A stretch of DNA of 6,547 nt from Treponema sp. (GTDB taxonomy: Bacteria > Spirochaetota > Spirochaetia > Treponematales > Breznakiellaceae): assembly GCA_031257715.1 (NCBI GenBank), contig JAIROE010000015.1, positions 1 to 6,547 on the forward strand. Reading direction: 5' to 3'. Each line of letters begins with the position of its first letter. Position 1 is the stretch's first letter. Below are positions 1 through 5,567 of this stretch, piece by piece. Both the position numbers and the translations under genes were made by a program. Under the pieces are notes generated by a model. It searched no databases and was not told where the DNA came from. It saw only the letters and a program-made list of their open reading frames with translations.

Positions 1-58
1 CCAAAGGCGGCGAAGAAAAGGATCCGCCCGCAATTTGCGGATTAAGAGCGGCCTTTGG
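1..58 (-). other. Inverted-repeat structure at the potC 3' end
   Basis: Positions 1-8 (CCAAAGGC) are the exact reverse complement of 51-58 (GCCTTTGG), and two more pairs (10-11 with 48-49) follow one mismatch. Inside lies a second stem, 22-27 (ATCCGC) with 37-42 (GCGGAT), which competes with a tighter hairpin at 28-40 (CCGCAA/TTGCGG). In the pot transcript this would fold around the potC stop codon (44-42). The inner stem is followed by a short TTTTC stretch, too weak for a confident intrinsic terminator. The outer arm ends exactly at the window edge, so a U-tract just beyond cannot be excluded. It could be a terminator, an mRNA-stabilising hairpin or an intercistronic element before a downstream gene such as potD. 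Confidence 0.45.
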
Positions 59-863
59 CTTGAGGCGTGTCCGTTTCCCCCGGCCGCAAGAACCACGTGG
101 AAACGAGGCAGAGCAGTACGGTGAAGGCGAAAAGCAGGGCGCACAGGGCGTTGGTTTTGGGAGTAACGCCGGTTCTGATTTGGGAATAGATGCGCACGGG
201 CAGGGTGTTGGTGTTGACGCCGGTTACGAAGACGCTGATGATCACATCATCAAAACTCATGGCAAAAGAAAGGAGCATGCCCGAAATGACAGCGGGGAGG
301 ATCATGGGAAAGAGGATATCCCAAAAGGTCCGCGCTTCCGTGGCGCCGAGATCCCGGGCCGCTTCCAGACAGCTCTTGTCAAGACCGGCAAGCCTTGCCT
401 TGACAAGCAGGTAGACATAGGGGATGCAGAAACTCGTGTGGGCGATGACCAGCGTGGTCATGCCGAAAGGAAGGCCCAGAAGGGAAAAGAAGGCAAGGAG
501 CACCATGCCAAGGATGATCTCCGGGGTCATGATGGGAAGGACGGCGAGGAATTCCATGACGCCCGCTCCGGGCGGCCTTCGCGCCCTGAAGCCGGGCCGG
601 GCGGCGCCCACGGCCCCGAGCGCGCCGATGAGGGCTGCGGCGAGGCTTGAAAGAAAGGCAAGGACGACGCTGTTCCCGAGGGCGCTGAACATGGCCCTGT
701 CCCGGAACAATTCTCCGTACCAGCTCAGGGTAAATCCGCCCCACACGGAACTGAGGCGGCTCCGGTTAAAGGAATAGATGATCATGAGCAGTATAGGCAC
801 ATACATAAGGGAAATAATGACCGCGACGTACAGCCTTGCCGCGCCTCCCGTCCGCCTTTTCAT
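42..863 (-). CDS. potC: Spermidine/putrescine ABC transporter permease PotC
   Basis: This is the second membrane permease of a polyamine ABC importer; it pairs with PotB in the inner membrane to form the channel energised by PotA. The 273-residue protein is of usual PotC length. Six hydrophobic segments are visible at roughly residues 12-32, 62-85, 103-128, 136-156, 188-211 and 239-260. The cytoplasmic EAA coupling loop is clear: EAARDLGAT at 167-175, followed by LP at 189-190. The N-terminal YVPILLMIIYSFN and the FDDVIIS region near 204-210 are typical of PotC. The ATG at 863-861 overlaps the potB stop as ATGA, and a GAGGGG Shine-Dalgarno-like run lies about 5 nt upstream. Translation is probably coupled to potB. 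The gene ends inside an inverted-repeat structure. A putrescine-only or related opine/spermidine specificity cannot be told from a permease alone. Confidence 0.95.
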   Translation of the reverse strand: MKRRTGGAARLYVAVIISLMYVPILLMIIYSFNRSRLSSVWGGFTLSWYGELFRDRAMFSALGNSVVLAFLSSLAAALIGALGAVGAARPGFRARRPPGAGVMEFLAVLPIMTPEIILGMVLLAFFSLLGLPFGMTTLVIAHTSFCIPYVYLLVKARLAGLDKSCLEAARDLGATEARTFWDILFPMILPAVISGMLLSFAMSFDDVIISVFVTGVNTNTLPVRIYSQIRTGVTPKTNALCALLFAFTVLLCLVSTWFLRPGETDTPQAKGRS

Positions 864-1765
864 ACCAGCCCCTCAAGTTCTTCTCCACCGCTTCCCAAAG
901 TCCGGCTCATTATCCTGTAAAGATAAAGGAAGAGGCTGGTAAGGATCATCAATACGACGCTCAGGGCCGCGGCAAAGGGCCAGTCATGATCCTTGAGCAG
1001 TTGTTCCTGTATCAGGTTTCCCACCAGGACCACCTTGTTGCCCCCCAGTATGTCGGCGATAAAAAAGAGGCCCATGGAGGGGATGAAAGTGAGGATCACG
1101 CCGGAAAAAAGCCCCGGCATGGTAAGGGGAAGGCTCACCGTGAGGAAGGCCCTCGCGGGCGGCGCGCCCATGGTACGGGCCGCATCGACAAGATCCCTGT
1201 CGAGCTTTTCGGCGCTTGAATACACCGAAAAGATCATGAAGGGAAGAAGGGCATAAACCAGTCCGGTGACGACCGCGGGATAGGAGTAGAGGAGCCGCAG
1301 CGGCGCTTTCGAGATCCCGGAACTCATGAGGATCGCGTCCAGCGGCCCGTTGGCCCGAAAGAGGATCATCCAGCCGTAGAGCCGGAGGAGGGAACTGGTC
1401 CAGAAGGGGATGATGAGCAGGAACATTGCCCGGAGCCGCCATCGCCGGCTGAGGCGGGCCATGAAGAAACCTGCGGGGTATCCGGCGAGGATCACCAGCG
1501 CGGTGCTGACAAGGGCAAGCCGTACCGACTGCAGAAAGGTCCTGAGGTAGACCGGCTCCAGAATGCGCCTGTAATTACGCAGGCTGAATACGGCGGCTAC
1601 CCCCCACGCGCCTTCGCGGCGCATGAAACTCAATATCAGCATGTAGATCAGGGGAAAGAAGACAAAAGCCAGGGTAAACAGATACATGGGGAGAAGGGAA
1701 AAGGGAAAGATCCGGCCGCGCGCGCCGCGCATGCTGATCAGTTTTTTTTCAGGCCGCTTTTTCAT
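860..1765 (-). CDS. potB: Spermidine/putrescine ABC transporter permease PotB
   Basis: This is the first membrane permease of the polyamine importer and the partner of PotC. I start it at the ATG at 1765-1763, giving 301 residues beginning MKKRPEKKL. This ATG overlaps the potA stop as ATGA and has an AGGAA Shine-Dalgarno about 8 nt upstream. The open frame continues to an ATG at 1810 (316 residues), but that would add an arginine-rich stretch overlapping potA by 49 bp and fits worse. Hydrophobic segments lie at roughly 24-46, 80-102, 114-135, 160-181, 214-236 and 264-284. PFWTSSLLRLYGW at 120-132 is a PotB hallmark. The EAA loop appears as DAARTMGAP at 194-202, with LP at 212-213. It is co-transcribed with potA and potC. 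Confidence 0.94.
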   Translation of the reverse strand: MKKRPEKKLISMRGARGRIFPFSLLPMYLFTLAFVFFPLIYMLILSFMRREGAWGVAAVFSLRNYRRILEPVYLRTFLQSVRLALVSTALVILAGYPAGFFMARLSRRWRLRAMFLLIIPFWTSSLLRLYGWMILFRANGPLDAILMSSGISKAPLRLLYSYPAVVTGLVYALLPFMIFSVYSSAEKLDRDLVDAARTMGAPPARAFLTVSLPLTMPGLFSGVILTFIPSMGLFFIADILGGNKVVLVGNLIQEQLLKDHDWPFAAALSVVLMILTSLFLYLYRIMSRTLGSGGEELEGLV

Positions 1766-2934
1766 GCGCCGTTTCCTGTGTCTACCACAACGGCGTGCTC
1801 CGCCTTCCATCCGACACGTACCCTTTCGCCGTCCTTAAGGGGAAAATCAAAACCGGGCCGGCTCGCGCTTATCTCCTCACCCGAGCCGTCGAGCCTGACC
1901 GTGATGCGGAGCTGCCCTCCGGCGAAGCTCCTCCCCAGGATCACCCCCGTAAGGCCGTCATGCTCCTTGCCGCCGCCGTCTTCCGGCCTGCCTCTGTCCG
2001 CCGGTCCGTTTCCAGCCGCCGGGGACAGTTCCAGATATTCCCCGCGTATCACGACGGTTACGCTGCCACGGAGCGGGACGCCCGGCCGGGGATTATAGGA
2101 CGCGCCGCCCCGGCCGCCGGGATGTTCAAAATGGATGATCCCCGGGGAACGCCCTCTTTCCGGGGAAGACTCCCCTCCGGATGCCGCCTCCAGAACCGTG
2201 CCGGTAAGAACGTTGGCGCCCCCGACAAAACGGGCGACATAACTGGTTTCAGGATGTTCGTATACAAAAGCCGCTGAACCCGTCTGCTCAAAGCGTCCGT
2301 CGCGCATTACCGCAATACGGTCCGACATGGTAAGGGCCTCTTCCTGATCGTGGGTGATGTAGATGAAGGTGATCCCCAGCCGCTGCTGCAACCCCTTGAG
2401 TTCACTCTGCATGCGGCGGCGGAGTTGGAGGTCGAGGGCCCCAAGCGGCTCATCGAGGAGGAGGACCCTGGGACGGCTGACCACCGCCCTTGCCAACGCA
2501 ACCCGCTGGCGCTGGCCGCCCGAAAGCTCCTGTGGCCGCCGCTTTTCGTAACCTCCAAGCTGAACCAGATCCAGCGCCCCGGCGACGGTTTCCCGTATTT
2601 CCGCACTGGGCCTTTTTTTCAGTTTCAGGCTGTAGCCTATATTCTGTTCCACGTTCATGTGGGGAAAGAGGGCATAATTTTGAAAAACCATCCTTACATC
2701 CCGCCGGTGCGGGGCAAGGCCGGTTACATCCTGCCCGGCAAGAAATACCCGCCCCGCGTCCGGCTCCTCAAGCCCGGCGATGATGCGGAGGGTAGTGGTC
2801 TTGCCGCAGCCCGACGGACCGAGCAGGGTGATAAATTCCCCTTTCAGCACCGTAAGGTCAAGTCCACGCAGAACCTCCGCGGATCCGAAACTCTTGGTTA
2901 TTCCCTCAAGGCGCAGAAGTTCTTCAACATGCAT
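1762..2934 (-). CDS. potA: Spermidine/putrescine ABC transporter ATPase PotA
   Basis: This is the ATP-hydrolysing subunit of the polyamine importer, expected as a dimer on the cytoplasmic face of PotB/PotC. All nucleotide-binding motifs are intact in the 390 residues: Walker A GPSGCGKTT at 39-47, Q-loop Q85 in VFQNYALFPH, signature LSGGQ at 137-141, Walker B VLLLDEP at 157-163, D-loop ending at D168 and H-loop H195 in ITHDQEEA. The C-terminal TOBE domain runs from about 238 to 386. It is interrupted by two glycine/proline-rich stretches (about 250-287 and 304-327), and the usual LRPE-like motif reads IRGEYLEL at 296-303. The ATG at 2934-2932 has a GGAG Shine-Dalgarno 7 nt upstream. It is the first gene of the leftward operon and lies downstream of a probable MerR-controlled promoter. 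Related sugar or iron ATPases share these motifs; the PotB/PotC neighbours favour polyamines. Confidence 0.94.
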   Translation of the reverse strand: MHVEELLRLEGITKSFGSAEVLRGLDLTVLKGEFITLLGPSGCGKTTTLRIIAGLEEPDAGRVFLAGQDVTGLAPHRRDVRMVFQNYALFPHMNVEQNIGYSLKLKKRPSAEIRETVAGALDLVQLGGYEKRRPQELSGGQRQRVALARAVVSRPRVLLLDEPLGALDLQLRRRMQSELKGLQQRLGITFIYITHDQEEALTMSDRIAVMRDGRFEQTGSAAFVYEHPETSYVARFVGGANVLTGTVLEAASGGESSPERGRSPGIIHFEHPGGRGGASYNPRPGVPLRGSVTVVIRGEYLELSPAAGNGPADRGRPEDGGGKEHDGLTGVILGRSFAGGQLRITVRLDGSGEEISASRPGFDFPLKDGERVRVGWKAEHAVVVDTGNGA

Positions 2935-2972
2935 CTTTCGTCTCCGTACAAATATAACACAAGGTTCGCGTA

Positions 2973-3001
2973 TTGTAACTACACAGCATGAACGCTATAA
3001 T
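2973..3001 (+). promoter_or_regulatory. Promoter of merR-corA
   Basis: A -35-like TTGTAA (2973-2978) and a perfect TATAAT -10 (2996-3001) are separated by the optimal 17 bp, giving the best sigma-70-like promoter visible in the window. The expected start is near 3008, inside the dyad at 3001-3022, so a protein bound there would block initiation or escape. The -10 overlaps that of the leftward pot promoter, so the two polymerases would compete for the same DNA. Confidence 0.65.
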
Positions 3002-3027
3002 AAATGTTAACGTAAACATTAAGACAA
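2997..3027 (-). promoter_or_regulatory. Candidate MerR-type promoter of the pot operon
   Basis: On the minus strand a -35-like TTGTCT (3027-3022) is separated by 19 bp from a -10-like TATTAT (3002-2997). The 19-bp spacer (3021-3003) is almost wholly filled by the dyad described in the next entry. Over-long 19-20 bp spacers carrying the regulator's dyad are characteristic of promoters that MerR-family proteins activate by twisting the DNA. Transcription would begin near 2990, leaving a leader of about 56 nt that includes the potA Shine-Dalgarno. A competing minus-strand promoter (GTTACA 2979-2974, N17, TATATT 2956-2951) is possible, but its start site would fall inside the Shine-Dalgarno. Confidence 0.55.
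3001..3022. promoter_or_regulatory. Near-perfect dyad, probable MerR operator
   Basis: The central 18 bp (3003-3020) read AATGTT-AACGTA-AACATT; 16 of 18 positions are symmetric about 3011/3012, with only the A/A pair 3009/3014 mismatched. Counting the outer T/A pair, the dyad extends to 3001-3022 with 20 of 22 symmetric. Size and placement fit a dimeric MerR-family protein. The site lies in the spacer of the leftward pot promoter and over the expected +1 of the rightward merR promoter. One bound dimer could therefore activate pot and limit merR. The protein that binds is inferred from adjacency only. Confidence 0.6.
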
Positions 3028-3036
3028 GGGGCTGCC

Positions 3037-3432
3037 GTGACTTTCACCATCAAGCAGGTTTCAGAAAAAACGTCCCTTCCTCCCCATGTGCTCCGCTATT
3101 ATGAAAATGAGGGGCTGCTTCCCGGCGTGCAGCGGAGCCGGAACGGGATGCGGCGCTATTCGGAAAATGATCTTGAATGGCTGGGCCTTATCTGCTGCCT
3201 TAAAAATACCGGCATGTCAATCAAGCAGATACGGAGTTTTGTGGAACTCAGCCTGGAAGGGGATCGCAGCCTGAAAAGCCGCTGCGAACTTCTGCGCGAG
3301 CATAAAAAAAACGTGGAAGCCCAGATAGAGGAGATGAAAAAGCATCTGGCGAAGGTTACCTGCAAGCTGCGAAAATTCACCGGCCAGTACGAAGCGTATG
3401 CGGGAAAAGCCGGAGAAACGGGAAAATCATGA
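3037..3432 (+). CDS. MerR-family transcriptional regulator (AdhR-like)
   Basis: This is a cytoplasmic DNA-binding regulator of 131 residues. The N-terminal winged helix-turn-helix is clear: FTIKQVSEKT at 3-12 and VLRYYENEGLLPG at 18-30, then RRYSENDLEWLG at 39-50. A dimerisation coiled coil runs from about 80 to 113. The LKNTGMSIKQI segment, the EGDRSLKSRCELL stretch and the short effector region resemble Bacillus subtilis AdhR, an aldehyde-responsive MerR protein. Cysteines lie at 53, 54, 83 and 109; by eye C54 falls at the AdhR thiol position. There is no MerR mercury-binding cysteine set and no large drug-binding domain. The GTG start at 3037 follows AAGGGG by 5 nt. The gene is divergent from potA, overlaps corA by ATGA and is probably autoregulated through the adjacent dyad. 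The inducer is unknown. Confidence 0.9.
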   Translation: MTFTIKQVSEKTSLPPHVLRYYENEGLLPGVQRSRNGMRRYSENDLEWLGLICCLKNTGMSIKQIRSFVELSLEGDRSLKSRCELLREHKKNVEAQIEEMKKHLAKVTCKLRKFTGQYEAYAGKAGETGKS

Positions 3433-4430
3433 AAATATCCGTTATCGGCTATGATCCGCTCGGCGCGTGGATCAAGTCCGTTTCTTCCGTGGAAGAGGCC
3501 CTTGCCTGGCGCAATTCCGGGGGAATTACCTGGATAAACGCCGGCTTTTCAGATGATCATGATGGCATCAACGCCCTGGCGGAGGAGTTCAGGATCCACT
3601 CTTTAACGGTGGAAGACATCCTCGATACCGGACAGCGGCCCAAGGCTGAGGAATTCGACAAGTACCTCTTCATTACCCTCAAGGCGGTGTGTCCGCATGA
3701 GGCCCCGGCCGGACCGGGGGACGGTGAAGCTTTTCCTCTTGATTTTGAGCACGTCAGCCTTGTTGTTACCGACGATACCGTGCTGAGTTTTCAGGAAAAA
3801 CCGGGCGATTATTTTGACGGTATACGCAGGCGCATTCTCAACAACAGCGGCAGGATAAACCGAATGGGCGCCGATTATCTGGCCTACGCCCTGATTGACG
3901 CGGTAGTGGACGAGTACTTTGTGGTCCTCGATTCCCTCGGCGCGGGCATAGAAGAATTCGAGGACAGGGCGGCGGATGAACAGGACGACGCGTTTATCCG
4001 GGATGTTCAGAAACTCAAGAGGGATCTGCTCCGCCTTCGCCGGGTCATCTGGCCCCTGCGGGAAAGCCTTTCCCTCCTTATGCACCTTGAATCTCCCCGC
4101 CTGAGCGGAGAGCTTGCGCCTTTCCTCAAGGATCTGTACGATCACCTTATGCGGGCGGCGGAAACGCTGGAAACCTACCGGGAATTGGTTACAGGCGTTA
4201 TGGAAGTGAATCTTTCGGCCGTTTCCAACCGCATGAACAAGGTGATGAAGGTTCTTACGATCATTTCCACGATCTTCATTCCCCTGACCTTTATCGTCGG
4301 CGTCTACGGCATGAATTTCCGCAATATGCCGGAACTGGAAATGCCGCTGGCGTATCCCATTATATGGGGAATCATGGTGATCATTGCCCTGGGGATGTTG
4401 ATATTTTTCAGGCGGCGCCGCTGGATGTAA
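3429..4430 (+). CDS. corA: CorA-type magnesium/divalent cation transporter
   Basis: This inner-membrane channel for Mg2+ (also Co2+ or Ni2+ in some relatives) normally acts as a homopentamer. The 333-residue protein has the standard CorA plan: a large cytoplasmic N-terminal domain (about 1-215), a long helical stalk (about 215-274), then two membrane helices (about 275-292 and 308-327) and a basic tail (RRRRW near 328-332). The selectivity signature YGMNF is intact at 293-297, followed by the periplasmic loop MPELEMPLAYP at 300-310. The early HSLTVEDI-x-GQRPKAE region (57-74) is also typical. The ATG at 3429 overlaps the merR stop by ATGA and has GGGA close upstream, so its translation is probably coupled to the regulator. 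Linkage to a MerR protein is not a usual CorA arrangement; no Mg2+ riboswitch-like leader is visible. Confidence 0.94.
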   Translation: MKISVIGYDPLGAWIKSVSSVEEALAWRNSGGITWINAGFSDDHDGINALAEEFRIHSLTVEDILDTGQRPKAEEFDKYLFITLKAVCPHEAPAGPGDGEAFPLDFEHVSLVVTDDTVLSFQEKPGDYFDGIRRRILNNSGRINRMGADYLAYALIDAVVDEYFVVLDSLGAGIEEFEDRAADEQDDAFIRDVQKLKRDLLRLRRVIWPLRESLSLLMHLESPRLSGELAPFLKDLYDHLMRAAETLETYRELVTGVMEVNLSAVSNRMNKVMKVLTIISTIFIPLTFIVGVYGMNFRNMPELEMPLAYPIIWGIMVIIALGMLIFFRRRRWM

Positions 4431-4473
4431 CCGCAAGGCTTCCGCCGGCCCCCGAAAGGCAATCGAAAGGCTC

Positions 4474-5487
4474 ATGACAGTAAAAATTACCGCAGCTTCC
4501 CTTGACAGGGCCGCGGCCATTCTGAAGGCGGGTGGTCTTGTGGCTTTTCCTACCGAAACGGTGTACGGGCTGGGAGGGGATGCGTTTAACCCCCTTTCCC
4601 TTGCGAAGATATTCGCCGCCAAGGAGCGGCCCTTTTTTGATCCGCTCATCGTCCATGTGGCGGACATGGAAGGCCTTGAGGAGGCGGCCGATACGGACGC
4701 CCTGTCCCCCGGCCTGCGGGAGAAGCTTGAAATCCTTTCGGCCAGGTTCTGGCCCGGTCCCCTTACCATTGTCCTTCCCAAACGCCCCCGCCTGCCCGGC
4801 CTTGTCAGTTCGGGCCTCTCCTCCGTGGCGGTGCGCGTTCCCTCACATCCTGCCGCGCGGGAATTGATACGCCGCACCGGGGCGCTCGCCGCTCCAAGCG
4901 CCAACCGCTTCGGCCGTCTCAGCCCGGTAAGGGCGGAACATGTGGAGGAACAGCTGGGGGAAAGAGTCGATCTTGTCCTTGACGGCGGAAAAACGGGGCT
5001 TGGGGTGGAATCCACGGTGCTGGATCTTTGCGGGTCCCGTCTTTTAAGACCCGGCGGCCTTGCCCGAAAGGCCATCGAGGCGGTCATAGGGCCCCTTGCG
5101 GGCGGGCCTTTCTCCGCGGCTTCTTCTGCCGCCGCCCCTTCCCCGGGGATGATAAAAAGCCACTACGCCCCCGCGACACCCCTTGTCCTCTGCTGCTCCA
5201 GTGCGGCCTTTCCTCCGGACGGATCGGCCCTGCTCTTCTTCAGCGGCTCTTCGCGGGACGGGTGGCTGGCCCGGCATGCTTCGCGGACGGGCGCTTTCCC
5301 GCCTTTTCCCGGCCGGACGCTTTCCGAAACGGGCGATCCCGCCGAAGCGGCCGCGAATCTGTTCGACATGCTTCATGAACTGGATCGTTCAGGTTATGCG
5401 CGGATTTACGCGGAATACGCCCCGAATGAGGGGTTGGGAGAAGCCATCAACGACCGGCTGTCCCGCGCGGCGGCAATTGAAAAATAA
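4474..5487 (+). CDS. Threonylcarbamoyl-AMP synthase, Sua5/YrdC/YwlC type
   Basis: This enzyme makes threonylcarbamoyl-AMP from threonine, bicarbonate and ATP, the first step in placing t6A at position 37 of tRNAs that read ANN codons. The 337 residues match the long Sua5 form rather than the short TsaC form. The YrdC domain spans about 8-200, with PTETVYGLG at 26-34, AAKERPFFDPL at 48-58, FWPGPLT at 92-98, APSANRFGRLSP at 140-151, ESTV at 179-182 and RPG at 192-194. A conserved linker, SPGMIKSHYAP at 223-233, joins a C-terminal Sua5 domain ending in GLGEAINDRLSRAA. The ATG at 4474 lies 43 bp after corA. An AAAGG stands only 3 nt from the start, and the 8-mer CGAAAGGC occurs twice (4453-4460 and 4464-4471), so the ribosome site may be split. 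No promoter or terminator is evident in the gap; read-through from corA is likely. Confidence 0.94.
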   Translation: MTVKITAASLDRAAAILKAGGLVAFPTETVYGLGGDAFNPLSLAKIFAAKERPFFDPLIVHVADMEGLEEAADTDALSPGLREKLEILSARFWPGPLTIVLPKRPRLPGLVSSGLSSVAVRVPSHPAARELIRRTGALAAPSANRFGRLSPVRAEHVEEQLGERVDLVLDGGKTGLGVESTVLDLCGSRLLRPGGLARKAIEAVIGPLAGGPFSAASSAAAPSPGMIKSHYAPATPLVLCCSSAAFPPDGSALLFFSGSSRDGWLARHASRTGAFPPFPGRTLSETGDPAEAAANLFDMLHELDRSGYARIYAEYAPNEGLGEAINDRLSRAAAIEK

Positions 5488-5567
5488 TCATAAGAATTGA
5501 AAGAAAACAATATCATATTCACTCCTGTTTCTTCTAAAGTAAAAGTACCAATAGACAGGAGTTTTAT
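5475..5567 (+). promoter_or_regulatory. AT-rich leader of the hemerythrin gene with inverted repeat
   Basis: This short region is much more AT-rich than its neighbours. An exact 8-bp inverted repeat, ACTCCTGT (5521-5528) and ACAGGAGT (5555-5562), brackets 26 nt. The right arm contains the AGGAG Shine-Dalgarno of the hemerythrin gene, so in RNA the left arm would mask it. A TATCAT (5511-5516) could be a -10 element, but no good -35 stands at the proper distance (TCATAA at 5488-5493). The 8-mer AATTGAAA occurs at 5475-5482 and again at 5495-5502, exactly 20 bp apart, on one face of the helix. No intrinsic terminator for the upstream gene is seen. Confidence 0.4.

Noticed and set aside
60..650. 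196-codon plus-strand frame antisense to potC
   Set aside because: Low-complexity G/H/E/K composition, no recognisable motif, and potC on the other strand is certain.
1763..1810. Longer potB starting at the ATG at 1810
   Set aside because: It would add 15 arginine-rich residues and a 49-bp overlap with potA, whereas ATG 1765 has an AGGAA ribosome site and the same ATGA overlap as the potB-potC junction.
2350..2991. 213-codon plus-strand frame antisense to potA, running into the divergent promoter region
   Set aside because: It is the complement of conserved ATPase coding sequence and its own sequence resembles no family.
4431..4473. Possible terminator or promoter between corA and the Sua5-type gene
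   Set aside because: Only a repeated CGAAAGGC is visible; there is no convincing stem with a T-tract and no -10/-35 pair.
3603..5087. 494-codon open frame on the minus strand across corA and the Sua5-type gene
   Set aside because: It is antisense to two genes with strong family motifs, crosses their boundary, is rich in R, S and P, and shows no domain. It is a by-product of GC-rich codon use.
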